Positions 33,164-41,091 of a DNA stretch of 64,000 nt are shown here, piece by piece. The position numbers were made by a program, and so were the translations under genes. This DNA is from Oscillibacter ruminantium GH1. GTDB taxonomy: Bacteria; Bacillota; Clostridia; Oscillospirales; Oscillospiraceae. The DNA lies in NCBI RefSeq assembly GCF_000307265.1, contig NZ_DF158899.1, positions 143,933 through 207,932 on the forward strand, read 5' to 3'. Position 1 is the stretch's first letter. Every line of letters begins with the position of its first letter. The notes beneath the pieces were generated by a model, which was not told the origin of the DNA, searched no databases, and worked only from the letters and a program-made list of their open reading frames with translations.

Positions 33164-34249
33164 TCAGTCCCCGAAGGAAACGCCTACGTCACGGGCGGAC
33201 GTAATAAGGGGATGATCCACCGGCAGGAACTTGGTGCGGCTGGCGGCATCCTCCAGCGTAATGGAGACGATCTGGCCGTTTTGAACGGCCACCATCCGCC
33301 CGTACTGCCGCTCCATAATGAGTTTTGCCGCCGCCGTGCCAAACTGGGTTGCCAGCACCCGGTCATAGGGGCAGGGTGGGCCGCCCCGCTGATAATGGCC
33401 GGGAATGGTAACCCGTGTCTCCTGCCCGGTGCGCTTTTCAATCTGGCTTGCCAGTTGATAGGAAATGGTGGAGTGGCCCATGGTTTCCTTGGCGGCGCGG
33501 CGCTCCTCCTCGGTGAGGACAGCGTCTGTCGTGGAGACGGCGCCTTCCGCCACAGCGATGATGGAGAAGTTCCGTCCCCGCTTTTTGCGCTGTTCAATGG
33601 CCTCCACAATTTTGTCGATATCATAGGGGATTTCCGGGATCAAAATGATGTCCGCTCCGCTGGCAATCCCGGCATGAAGCGTCAGCCAGCCCGCGTCCCG
33701 CCCCATGGCCTCCACCAGAAAGACCCGGCTGTGGGAGCTGGCGGTGGAATGGATGTAATCAATCACGTTGGAGGCAATGTCCACCGCGCTCTGAAAGCCA
33801 AAGGTGGTATCCGTGCCCCAGATGTCGTTGTCGATGGTCTTGGGCAGGGTGATCACGTTCATTCCCGCGTCCATCAGCAGCTTGGCGCTTTTCTGCGTGC
33901 CGTTTCCGCCCATGACCACAAGGCAGTCCAGATTCAGCCGGGTATACGTATCCAGCATGGCGGGCATCAAGTCGTTCCCGTCGTCGTCCACGATCATCTT
34001 CCCCGGCACATACCGCTGGCGGGAGGTTCCCAGAATCGTACCGCCCTCCGTGAGAATGCCGGAAAAGTCTCCGTCCTCCATGAACTTATAATCTCCGTCC
34101 ACCAGACCCCGATACCCGTCATACATGCCGAAGAGTTCTACATTGTCCACATAATGCAGGAGCGTCTTTCCGATCCCACGGATTGCCGCGTTCAGACCCT
34201 GACAGTCCCCGCCGCTGGTAATCAACCCCACGCGCGTTTTTCTTTTCAT
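33164..34249 (-). CDS. pfkA: 6-phosphofructokinase, group III-like
   Basis: This 361-residue enzyme phosphorylates fructose 6-phosphate in glycolysis. It starts with GLITSGGDCQGLNAAIRGI and contains VMGGNGTQKSAKLL, LPKTIDNDIWGTD, EAMGRDAGWLTLHAG and IPGHYQRGGPPCPYD. The residue pair that separates ATP- from pyrophosphate-dependent enzymes is Gly (in GGNGT) plus Lys (in PKTIDND). Gly plus Lys is found in ATP-using group III enzymes, whereas pyrophosphate users have Asp plus Lys. The Asp or Glu usually before that Gly is Asn here. The RBS is GGAGGAAATTCC. It is a separate unit just upstream of the sugar operon. Confidence 0.9.
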   Translation of the reverse strand: MKRKTRVGLITSGGDCQGLNAAIRGIGKTLLHYVDNVELFGMYDGYRGLVDGDYKFMEDGDFSGILTEGGTILGTSRQRYVPGKMIVDDDGNDLMPAMLDTYTRLNLDCLVVMGGNGTQKSAKLLMDAGMNVITLPKTIDNDIWGTDTTFGFQSAVDIASNVIDYIHSTASSHSRVFLVEAMGRDAGWLTLHAGIASGADIILIPEIPYDIDKIVEAIEQRKKRGRNFSIIAVAEGAVSTTDAVLTEEERRAAKETMGHSTISYQLASQIEKRTGQETRVTIPGHYQRGGPPCPYDRVLATQFGTAAAKLIMERQYGRMVAVQNGQIVSITLEDAASRTKFLPVDHPLITSARDVGVSFGD

Positions 34250-34638
34250 GGAATTTCCTCCTGTTTAATTGGCTGCATCAAGCGCCCGCTTCACGCGCGG
34301 AAAATCCTCCCCCGCAGGTTTTCAGGCGCGGCCCGCATTCAGCAGATGGCGGACGACGCAATTTAAGGATGAGTATACGCCCGATTATCCCAAAATGTCA
34401 AATTGAAGCAGTCTTCCCTCTCCTTCACTTCGATTCCACCAATCAGGCAAAATCACTTTCCATTATCCGCTCTATTTTATAACACAAATTTAATTTAATA
34501 ATGTTATATTTATTGTTATAATCGTTGTACTGCCATTCGACTTTCCTCTGACAATTTATACTCTATTGCTCAATCTTCATCATAATTTTTAAAAACTTGA
34601 TTTATATATGATGTTTTATGTCCGTTTTTCTTTTTTGC
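34250..34638 (+). promoter_or_regulatory. AT-rich upstream region with scattered TGTTATA half-sites
   Basis: The left part of this divergent region is the pfk leader. From about 34475 it becomes very AT-rich and contains TTTTATAACA (34475-34484), TGTTATATT (34502-34510) and TGTTATAAT (about 34514-34522). These match the half-sites of the operator cluster just upstream of the dehydrogenase operon. No coding potential is apparent. Confidence 0.5.
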
Positions 34639-34711
34639 TTGACAGTGAATGGTCCGTTGTGTATATTGTTATATATAACATTATATGTTATATTAATGTT
34701 TAAATATAACA
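34639..34711 (+). promoter_or_regulatory. Strong promoter and TGTTATA operator cluster of the 2-oxoacid dehydrogenase operon
   Basis: A near-consensus promoter, TTGACA (34639-34644), 17-base spacer and TATATT (34662-34667), drives the operon. A perfect palindrome TGTTATATATAACA lies at 34667-34680 over the expected transcription start. A second dyad, TGTTATATT (34686-34694) and AATATAACA (34703-34711), lies just before the RBS. A strong promoter covered by operators implies tight repression. The DeoR-type regulator at the end of the operon is a candidate, but this is not proven. Confidence 0.75.
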
Positions 34712-34724
34712 AGGAGGCCTTGGC

Positions 34725-36041
34725 ATGGCAACAGCGGTCATTATGCCCCGACAGGGACAATCAGTGGAAAGCTGCCTGATTTCAGAGTGGAAGAAAGCGG
34801 TTGGCGACGAGGTACACGCCGGAGACATTCTGTTTACTTACGAGACGGACAAGGCGATGTTTGAAGAGGAGGCCAAGACGGACGGCACTTTGCTGGCTGT
34901 GTTCTGTCAGGAAGGCGACGACATTCCCTGCCTGAACACCGTGGCCGTAATCGGCACGCCCGGAGAAGATTTCTCCGCGCTGGCCCCCGCCGGAGCGGCG
35001 GAAACTGCTCCCACAGAAGAAGTTTCGGCATCTCCCTCCGCGGAAGCATCCGCCGCGCCGGCTGCGGCCACGGCGGCTCCCGGCGCAGGCGTTAGCATTT
35101 CTCCCCGGGCGCGGAACGCCGCGGCGCGGCTGCATGTGGACCCGTCCTGCATTGCTCCCACCGGCCCCCACGGCCGCGTGCTGGAGCGGGATGTTTTGTC
35201 GGGCCAAAAGCTGACTGCCGCCGCCGTTCTGGAAAGCGGCGACCTGTCCGGCGTGGCCGGAACAGGCGTGGGCGGCCGTATCCGCACGGCAGACCTGACC
35301 GCGCCCGCCGCGATTCCCGCGGCTCCCGCGCCGATTGGCAGTGACACAGGCTATCACGATGAAAAGCTCTCTCATCTGCGTAAGGTCATCGGCGCGTCCA
35401 TGCACAAGTCTCTGTCTGAAATGGCGCAGCTGACCCATCACAGCTCTTTTGACGCCACCGCCATGATAGCTTACCGCAAACAGCTGAAAACGGCGGCGGA
35501 GACGCTGAACCTGCCAAACATTACCTATAATGATATCGTGCTGTTTGCGGTGTCCCGGGTATTGCTCCGCCATCGCGACCTAAACGCCCATCTGCTGGAC
35601 GACAAGATGCGCTATTTCGACCATGTCCATCTGGGTATGGCGGTGGATACGCCCAGAGGTCTTCTGGTTCCCACCATTTTTAACGCGGATACCAAGTCGC
35701 TGGCGCAAATCGCGGCGGAAGCCAAGTCTCTGGCGGCAGCGGCCCAGACCGGGTCCATCAGCCCCGACCTGCTCACGGGTGCGTCCTTCACCGTGTCCAA
35801 TCTGGGGTCCTTGGGTGTAGAGTCCTTCACGCCCGTCATTAATCCGCCCCAGACCGGAATTCTGGGCGTGGACTGCATGATCGACCGCGTCCGCAAGGTG
35901 GACGGGCAGATCACGGTCTATCCCGCCATGGGAATTTCCCTGACCTATGACCATCGTGCGCTGGACGGTGCTCCCGCTTCCCGCTTCCTGAAGGAATTGA
36001 AAGAGGCACTGGAAAATATCACCGCCCTGTTGGCTGAATAA
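34725..36041 (+). CDS. 2-oxoacid dehydrogenase E2 (dihydrolipoamide acyltransferase)
   Basis: This 438-residue core enzyme transfers acyl groups from lipoamide to CoA. An N-terminal lipoyl domain (1-78) has the attachment Lys in TYETDKAMFEEEA. An Ala/Pro-rich hinge follows, then a peripheral subunit-binding domain (about 122-160, ISPRARNAAARLHVDPSCI, GPHGRVLERDVL). The catalytic domain (about 205-438) ends with the active His motif TYDHRALDGAPASRFL. It is the first gene of E2-E3-E1, an order different from the common E1-E2-E3. The complex could act on pyruvate, acetoin or a branched-chain oxoacid; I favour acetoin or pyruvate without proof. Confidence 0.92.
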   Translation: MATAVIMPRQGQSVESCLISEWKKAVGDEVHAGDILFTYETDKAMFEEEAKTDGTLLAVFCQEGDDIPCLNTVAVIGTPGEDFSALAPAGAAETAPTEEVSASPSAEASAAPAAATAAPGAGVSISPRARNAAARLHVDPSCIAPTGPHGRVLERDVLSGQKLTAAAVLESGDLSGVAGTGVGGRIRTADLTAPAAIPAAPAPIGSDTGYHDEKLSHLRKVIGASMHKSLSEMAQLTHHSSFDATAMIAYRKQLKTAAETLNLPNITYNDIVLFAVSRVLLRHRDLNAHLLDDKMRYFDHVHLGMAVDTPRGLLVPTIFNADTKSLAQIAAEAKSLAAAAQTGSISPDLLTGASFTVSNLGSLGVESFTPVINPPQTGILGVDCMIDRVRKVDGQITVYPAMGISLTYDHRALDGAPASRFLKELKEALENITALLAE

Positions 36042-36051
36042 GGGGGACGCT

Positions 36052-37428
36052 ATGACAAATTACGACGTTATCATCATCGGCGGCGGCCCCGGCGGATACC
36101 TCGCCGCAGAGCGGGCCGGACAGGCAAAGCTGAAAACGCTGTGCGTCGAGGACCGCCATCTGGGCGGCACATGCCTCAACGAGGGGTGCATCCCCACCAA
36201 AACACTTTTGCAGAGCGCCAAAACCTATGCCCACGCACTCCACGGGGAGGCGTATGGCGTTCGGGTAGAAAAGGTCTCCATCGACCAAAGCGCGGTGATC
36301 GACCGGAAGGAAAAGGTCGTCCGCACCCTCGTCTCCGGCGTGGGCGCGGCTCTGAAAGCCAGCCATGTGGACGTGGTGAATGGCCGGGGTGTGATCACCG
36401 GCAGAAGCGCCGAGGGCGTCACCGTACAGGTGGGCGAGGAGCTGTATATCGGCAAAAACCTCATCGTTGCCACCGGCTCCGTCAATGCCCAGCCGCCCAT
36501 CCCGGGATTGAAAGAGGCGCTGGATTCCGGCTTTGCCCTGACCAACCGGGAGCTTTTGTCCCTGCGGGAGTCTCCCGCCCGGCTGGCAGTGATCGGCGGC
36601 GGGGTCATCGGCCTTGAAATGGCCGCCTATTATCAGCTCACCGGAACGGCCGTTACCGTGGTGGAGATGCTGGATCACATCGCAGGCCCAAACGACCCGG
36701 ATCTGGTGAAAATTCTGCACAGAAATCTGGAAAAGGACGGCATGGAATTCCACCTTGGCACCAAGGTCGTCGCCGTGAAGGACGGCGCGGTAGTCTGCGA
36801 AAAAGATGGGAAAACCTTTGATCTTCCGGCAGATAAGGTGCTGCTGGCCATTGGCCGGAAAGCCAATTCGGCGGGGCTGGGTCTTGAGAACATTGGTGTA
36901 GAGCTGGAAAAGGGCGCTATCGTCACCGACGCACACATGAAGACCAACGTCCCCGGCGTCTATGCCGTGGGCGATGTAAACGGCAAATTCATGCTGGCCC
37001 ATACCGCCTATCGCGAGGCGGAGGTCGCCGTCAACACGATTCTGGGCAAGGCGGACACCATGCGGTACGAGGCCATTCCCAGCGTGCTGTACACCGTGCC
37101 GGAGCTGTCCAGCGTGGGACTCAGCGAAGCAGAGGCCAAAACGAAGGGTTACGAGGTTTCCGTTGTGAAGCTGCCCATGCAGTACAGCGGCCGCTATGTC
37201 GCCGAGAACGAGGGCGGCGACGGCATCTGTAAGCTGGTGTTCAACGCCAAGCGCGGCACCCTGCTGGGTGCGCAGGTGCTTGCCAACGCCTCTTCGGAGT
37301 TCATCATCGCCGCCGGCATTTTCATTGAGCTGGAGCTAACTGTGCCGGAGATGCGGGAGTTTGTGTTCCCCCATCCCACCGTGTGCGAAATCTTCCGGGA
37401 CGCTCTGGCTCAGTACAAGGGCCGATAA
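36052..37428 (+). CDS. lpdA: Dihydrolipoyl dehydrogenase (E3)
   Basis: This 458-residue flavoprotein reoxidises dihydrolipoamide with NAD. It has the FAD motif IIIGGGPGGYLAAERAGQA, the redox disulfide GGTCLNEGCIPTKTLL, the NAD motif AVIGGGVIGLEMA, a second FAD contact YAVGDVNGKFMLAHTA and the C-terminal His-Glu pair (FPHPTVCEI). It starts ten bases after the E2 stop with AAGGGGGACG upstream, so the two are cotranslated or closely linked. E1 follows after 70 bases. Confidence 0.95.
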   Translation: MTNYDVIIIGGGPGGYLAAERAGQAKLKTLCVEDRHLGGTCLNEGCIPTKTLLQSAKTYAHALHGEAYGVRVEKVSIDQSAVIDRKEKVVRTLVSGVGAALKASHVDVVNGRGVITGRSAEGVTVQVGEELYIGKNLIVATGSVNAQPPIPGLKEALDSGFALTNRELLSLRESPARLAVIGGGVIGLEMAAYYQLTGTAVTVVEMLDHIAGPNDPDLVKILHRNLEKDGMEFHLGTKVVAVKDGAVVCEKDGKTFDLPADKVLLAIGRKANSAGLGLENIGVELEKGAIVTDAHMKTNVPGVYAVGDVNGKFMLAHTAYREAEVAVNTILGKADTMRYEAIPSVLYTVPELSSVGLSEAEAKTKGYEVSVVKLPMQYSGRYVAENEGGDGICKLVFNAKRGTLLGAQVLANASSEFIIAAGIFIELELTVPEMREFVFPHPTVCEIFRDALAQYKGR

Positions 37429-37498
37429 TTCGGCAACCCGCCGCCCATATGCGGCTTCCGTGAAACATATTACGATTGATAGATAAGGAAGGGTCCCT

Positions 37499-39964
37499 AT
37501 GTCAAAACAGATTTTTGTAGACCCCAAGGCCATGCGCGCCCCGGGAACCATCGAAATGCAGGATATCGTCAGCAATCAGTACCAAAAAGCGGTGAAGGAT
37601 GAGACAGACCGCTATTCAAAAACAGATCTTATCAACGTTTACCGGGATATGGCGTACATCCGGGAATTTGAGACGATGCTCCAGCTCATCAAAACCACCA
37701 GCGAATATCAGGGCGTGGGCTACAACCACCCCGGCCCCGCCCATCTGGGCATCGGGCAGGAGGCCGCCTACGTTGGTCAGGCCTACCACCTGAACATTGA
37801 CGATTTCTCCTTTGGCTCTCACCGGAGCCACGGCGAAATTCTGGCTCGGGGCCTCCGGGCTGTGGAGTCTTTGGACGAACAGCGCCTGACGGAGATCATG
37901 GAGACGTTTGACGGCGGCAAGGCCTTCTCCGTGGTAAAGGACAACGGCAAGGATCTTCGCGCGCAGGGCCGGGACTTTTTGCTCTATGGCATGATCTGCG
38001 AAACCTTTGGCCGGGAGAACGGCTTCAACAAGGGTATGGGCGGCAGTATGCACGCGTTTTTCACCCCCTTTGGCATCTATCCCAACAACGCCATCGTGGG
38101 CGGTTCCGGCTCCATCGCTCCCGGTGCGGCACTCTATAAACTGGTGAACAAAAAGCCCGGCGTGGTGGTCTGCAACATTGGCGACGGCGCTCTGGGCTGC
38201 GGTCCGGTGTGGGAGGGCATGAACTTCAGCTCCATGGATCAGGTCCGCACCCTCTGGGGTGAGGACGGCGGCGGTATGCCCATCATCTTCAACATCTGGA
38301 ACAATACCTACGGCATGGGCGGTCAGACTTGGGGTGAGACGATGGGCTACGGTTCTCCCGTCCGGGTGGGCGCGGCTCTGCGCCCCAATCAGCTATACGC
38401 CGAGCGCGTAGATGGCTACAACCCGCTGGCGGTCATGGACGTTTACGGAAGGAAGAAGGATTTGGCGAAGAAGGACGGCCCCGTGCTGCTGGAAATCGTC
38501 ACGTACCGCATTTCGGGCCACTCTCCTTCTGATTCCAGCAGCTATCGTTCCAAGGAGGAAATCGCCGCTTGGGAGGCAGAGGATTCCATTGAGGCCTATG
38601 GCAAGGAACTGATGGAAGCGGGTCTTTGCACGCAGGCAGACTTGGATGCCATTCAGTCCACCGTCAAGGCGGACATGCTGCGCAACATGAAGCTGGCTAT
38701 TGACGACGCCGTTTCTCCCCGGGTGGACATTTTTGGCAAGACCCCCAACGCCATTGGCGATCTCATGTTCTCCAACGGTCATATCCGCTCCATGGATGAG
38801 AGCCGCAAGGCGGAGACACTGGTTCCCTTTGCGGAATCTCCCCGCACCGTGGCGCTGTCCAAAAAGGTTCGACAGGGGCTGGACGAAACCGGCAAGCCCG
38901 TCAGCAAGAACAAGGTCTATCAGGTTCGGGACGGAATCGCCGAGCCTATTTTGAAGAAATTCTATGAAGACCCCACTCTGGTGGCCTTTGGCGAGGACGT
39001 GCGGGATTGGGGCGGCGCTTACGCCGTTTACCGCGGCTTCACCGAAACGCTCCCCTATCACCGCCTGTTCAACTCTCCCATCAGCGAAGCCGCCATTGTG
39101 GGCGCCGCCGTGGGATACGCCATGAGCGGCGGCCGAGCGGTGGCCGAGCTGATGTACTGCGACTTCCTTGGCCGCGCGGGAGACGAGCTGTTCAACCAGC
39201 TGTCCAAATGGCAGGCCATGAGCGCGGGCGTTTTGAAAATGCCGGTAATCGTCCGCATGAGCGTTGGCTCCAAATACGGCGCACAGCACTCTCAGGATTG
39301 GTCCGCCCTGTGCGCCCACATCCCGGGTTTGAAGGTGGTCTTCCCCGCCACGCCTTACGACGCCAAGGGCATGATGCAGTCCGCCCTGAACGGCACCGAT
39401 CCGGTGATCTTTTTGGAGAGCCAGCGCATCTATGACTATGGTGAGCTGTTCCACAAGGAGGGCGTTCCCGAGGAGGAGTACGAAATCGCGTTGGGCGAAC
39501 CGGACGTGAAGCGCGCCGGTAGCGATGTGACCATCCTCTCCATCGGAGCCACGCTGTACCGCGCCGTGAAAGCCGCTGATCTTTTGCAGGAAAAATACAA
39601 CCTCTCTGCCGAGGTCATCGACGCGCGGTCGTTGGTCCCCTTCAACTATGAAAAAGTGATCGAATCCGTAAAGAAGACGGGCCGCATCGTCATTACCGGC
39701 GACGCCTGCGAGCGCAACTCCTTTATGCGCAATCTGGCCTCCAACATCACGGAGCTGGCCTTTGATTATCTGGACGCGCCGCCCGTGGTCGTGGGTGCGA
39801 AGGACTGGATCACCCCGCCCCACGAGTTGGAAAACGCCTTCTTCCCCCAGCCGGAGTGGATTGTGGATGCCATTCACGAGCGCATTCTGCCTCTGCCCGG
39901 TCATGTCTGTGTCCACAACTGCACCGAGCTGGAGCAGCTGCGGGAAAACCGTCTGGGTATCTGA
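37499..39964 (+). CDS. Fused E1 alpha-beta 2-oxoacid dehydrogenase
   Basis: This 821-residue thiamine-diphosphate enzyme joins both E1 subunits. Residues about 40-400 are E1 alpha, with the pattern MAYIREFETML, GMGGSMHAFF and the cofactor motif GDGALGC..NIWNN. A link of about 70 residues leads to E1 beta at about 480-810 (VAFGEDVRDWGGAYAVYRGF, SPISEAAIVGAAVGYAMSG, HSQDWSALCAHIPGLKVVFP, VIDARSLVPFNYEKVIESV). Fused E1 enzymes occur in several anaerobes. It decarboxylates the oxoacid (or cleaves acetoin) and charges the E2 lipoyl group. Substrate is not fixed by visible residues. The RBS is AAGGAAGGG. Confidence 0.93.
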   Translation: MSKQIFVDPKAMRAPGTIEMQDIVSNQYQKAVKDETDRYSKTDLINVYRDMAYIREFETMLQLIKTTSEYQGVGYNHPGPAHLGIGQEAAYVGQAYHLNIDDFSFGSHRSHGEILARGLRAVESLDEQRLTEIMETFDGGKAFSVVKDNGKDLRAQGRDFLLYGMICETFGRENGFNKGMGGSMHAFFTPFGIYPNNAIVGGSGSIAPGAALYKLVNKKPGVVVCNIGDGALGCGPVWEGMNFSSMDQVRTLWGEDGGGMPIIFNIWNNTYGMGGQTWGETMGYGSPVRVGAALRPNQLYAERVDGYNPLAVMDVYGRKKDLAKKDGPVLLEIVTYRISGHSPSDSSSYRSKEEIAAWEAEDSIEAYGKELMEAGLCTQADLDAIQSTVKADMLRNMKLAIDDAVSPRVDIFGKTPNAIGDLMFSNGHIRSMDESRKAETLVPFAESPRTVALSKKVRQGLDETGKPVSKNKVYQVRDGIAEPILKKFYEDPTLVAFGEDVRDWGGAYAVYRGFTETLPYHRLFNSPISEAAIVGAAVGYAMSGGRAVAELMYCDFLGRAGDELFNQLSKWQAMSAGVLKMPVIVRMSVGSKYGAQHSQDWSALCAHIPGLKVVFPATPYDAKGMMQSALNGTDPVIFLESQRIYDYGELFHKEGVPEEEYEIALGEPDVKRAGSDVTILSIGATLYRAVKAADLLQEKYNLSAEVIDARSLVPFNYEKVIESVKKTGRIVITGDACERNSFMRNLASNITELAFDYLDAPPVVVGAKDWITPPHELENAFFPQPEWIVDAIHERILPLPGHVCVHNCTELEQLRENRLGI

Positions 39965-40113
39965 TGCAGCAAGGACGGCGGAAGGGTTCCGCGAACCTTT
40001 CCACCGTTCAGCCCCACGCTGTTCTCTTGACTAATTACCTTGCCATTTTCTCGTCCATGCAGTAAAATAAACCTGAAACGGCGCGAGCGCCGGAAGCTGG
40101 AGTGTAACACAGG

Positions 40114-40947
40114 ATGATGAACGAACGACAATCCACAATTTTATCCTATATCACAGAGCACACCGAGGCACGGAACAGTGATCTGGTCCCTCTGATCGGT
40201 CCCTGCTCCCCGATGACGCTGTGGCGGGATTTGGAAAAGCTGGAAAAAGAGGGCTATATTGTCCGGGTCCGAGGAGGAGCCATTCTCTCTCAAAAGCCAA
40301 GGCTGGCCGGATTGGAATCCGCCTTTTCCGAGCGAATCCACCAGAACACTGCCGCCAAAGAGCGCATCGCAAGACTCGCCGCCGGACTGCTCCGCTCCAA
40401 TCACGCCTACTATCTGGACGCCGGCAGTACGGTGGCCGCCTTGACCCGCCGCCTCAAGGTGGGAAATTACACCGTTTTGACCAGCGCCGTCAACATTGCG
40501 TCAGAGCTGGCTCTGAGCAGCCGGTTTAACGTCACGCTTCTGGGCGGGCAGGTTTCTCCCAACACGCTCTCATGTTCCGGCCCTCAGGCCGAAGCCATGC
40601 TGGACGGCATGAACATCGACGTTGCGGTGATGGCCACCTCCGGTTACTCTGTGACCAGCGGTTTTACCGTCGGTTCTCTTCAGGAGGCGCAGCTCAAGCA
40701 GAAAATCATTCGGAAAGCCGCATTTTCCATCATGCTTCTGGATTCCGGGAAAATCGGCAAAAATCACCCCTTCACCTTTGCGTCTCTGGCGAACATTCAG
40801 ATTTTGATCTGCGACCAGACGCCGCCGGAGGATATTCTGAGAGCGGCCACAGCGGCAAACACCCAGATTTTCACACCGGAGGACCCGTTGTCCTCGGACC
40901 AGCGCGAGGCGCTCTACCAGCGCCTCCTCCAGCAGAAACGGCTGTAA
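40114..40947 (+). CDS. DeoR/GlpR-family transcriptional regulator
   Basis: This 277-residue regulator has an N-terminal helix-turn-helix (about 1-55, NSDLVPLIGPCSPMTLWRDLEKLEKEGYIVRVRGGAIL) and a C-terminal sugar-phosphate isomerase-like effector domain (about 75-240). The latter has the sugar-phosphate-binding DAGSTVAALTRRL and LLGGQVSPNTLSCSGP segments. Family members usually respond to phosphorylated sugars. It lies 150 bases after the E1 gene, on the same strand, and is followed by a terminator; it may control the dehydrogenase operon through the TGTTATA palindromes, or the nearby sugar operon. Two ATGs, at 40114 and 40117, are both possible starts. Confidence 0.88.
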   Translation: MMNERQSTILSYITEHTEARNSDLVPLIGPCSPMTLWRDLEKLEKEGYIVRVRGGAILSQKPRLAGLESAFSERIHQNTAAKERIARLAAGLLRSNHAYYLDAGSTVAALTRRLKVGNYTVLTSAVNIASELALSSRFNVTLLGGQVSPNTLSCSGPQAEAMLDGMNIDVAVMATSGYSVTSGFTVGSLQEAQLKQKIIRKAAFSIMLLDSGKIGKNHPFTFASLANIQILICDQTPPEDILRAATAANTQIFTPEDPLSSDQREALYQRLLQQKRL

Positions 40948-40992
40948 ATCATCCGGTTTCTTGCATTCGCGCTGTCTTTTCCGAACGTTAAA

Positions 40993-41030
40993 ACAGCGCC
41001 GAGACCTATGGACTCGGCGCTGTATTTTTG
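40993..41030 (+). terminator. Rho-independent terminator of the DeoR gene
   Basis: An 11-base-pair stem (ACAGCGCCGAG / CTCGGCGCTGT) with a nine-base loop is followed by ATTTTTG. Confidence 0.88.
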
Positions 41031-41091
41031 CGCTTTCGGCGTTTTCTGCGTTTAATCCGATTTCGATCTTCAATGCGCGGGAAAAGGCCGA

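Noticed and set aside
38393..39916. Long minus-strand frame opposite the fused E1 gene
   Set aside because: No motifs, and it overlaps conserved E1 alpha and beta sequence throughout.
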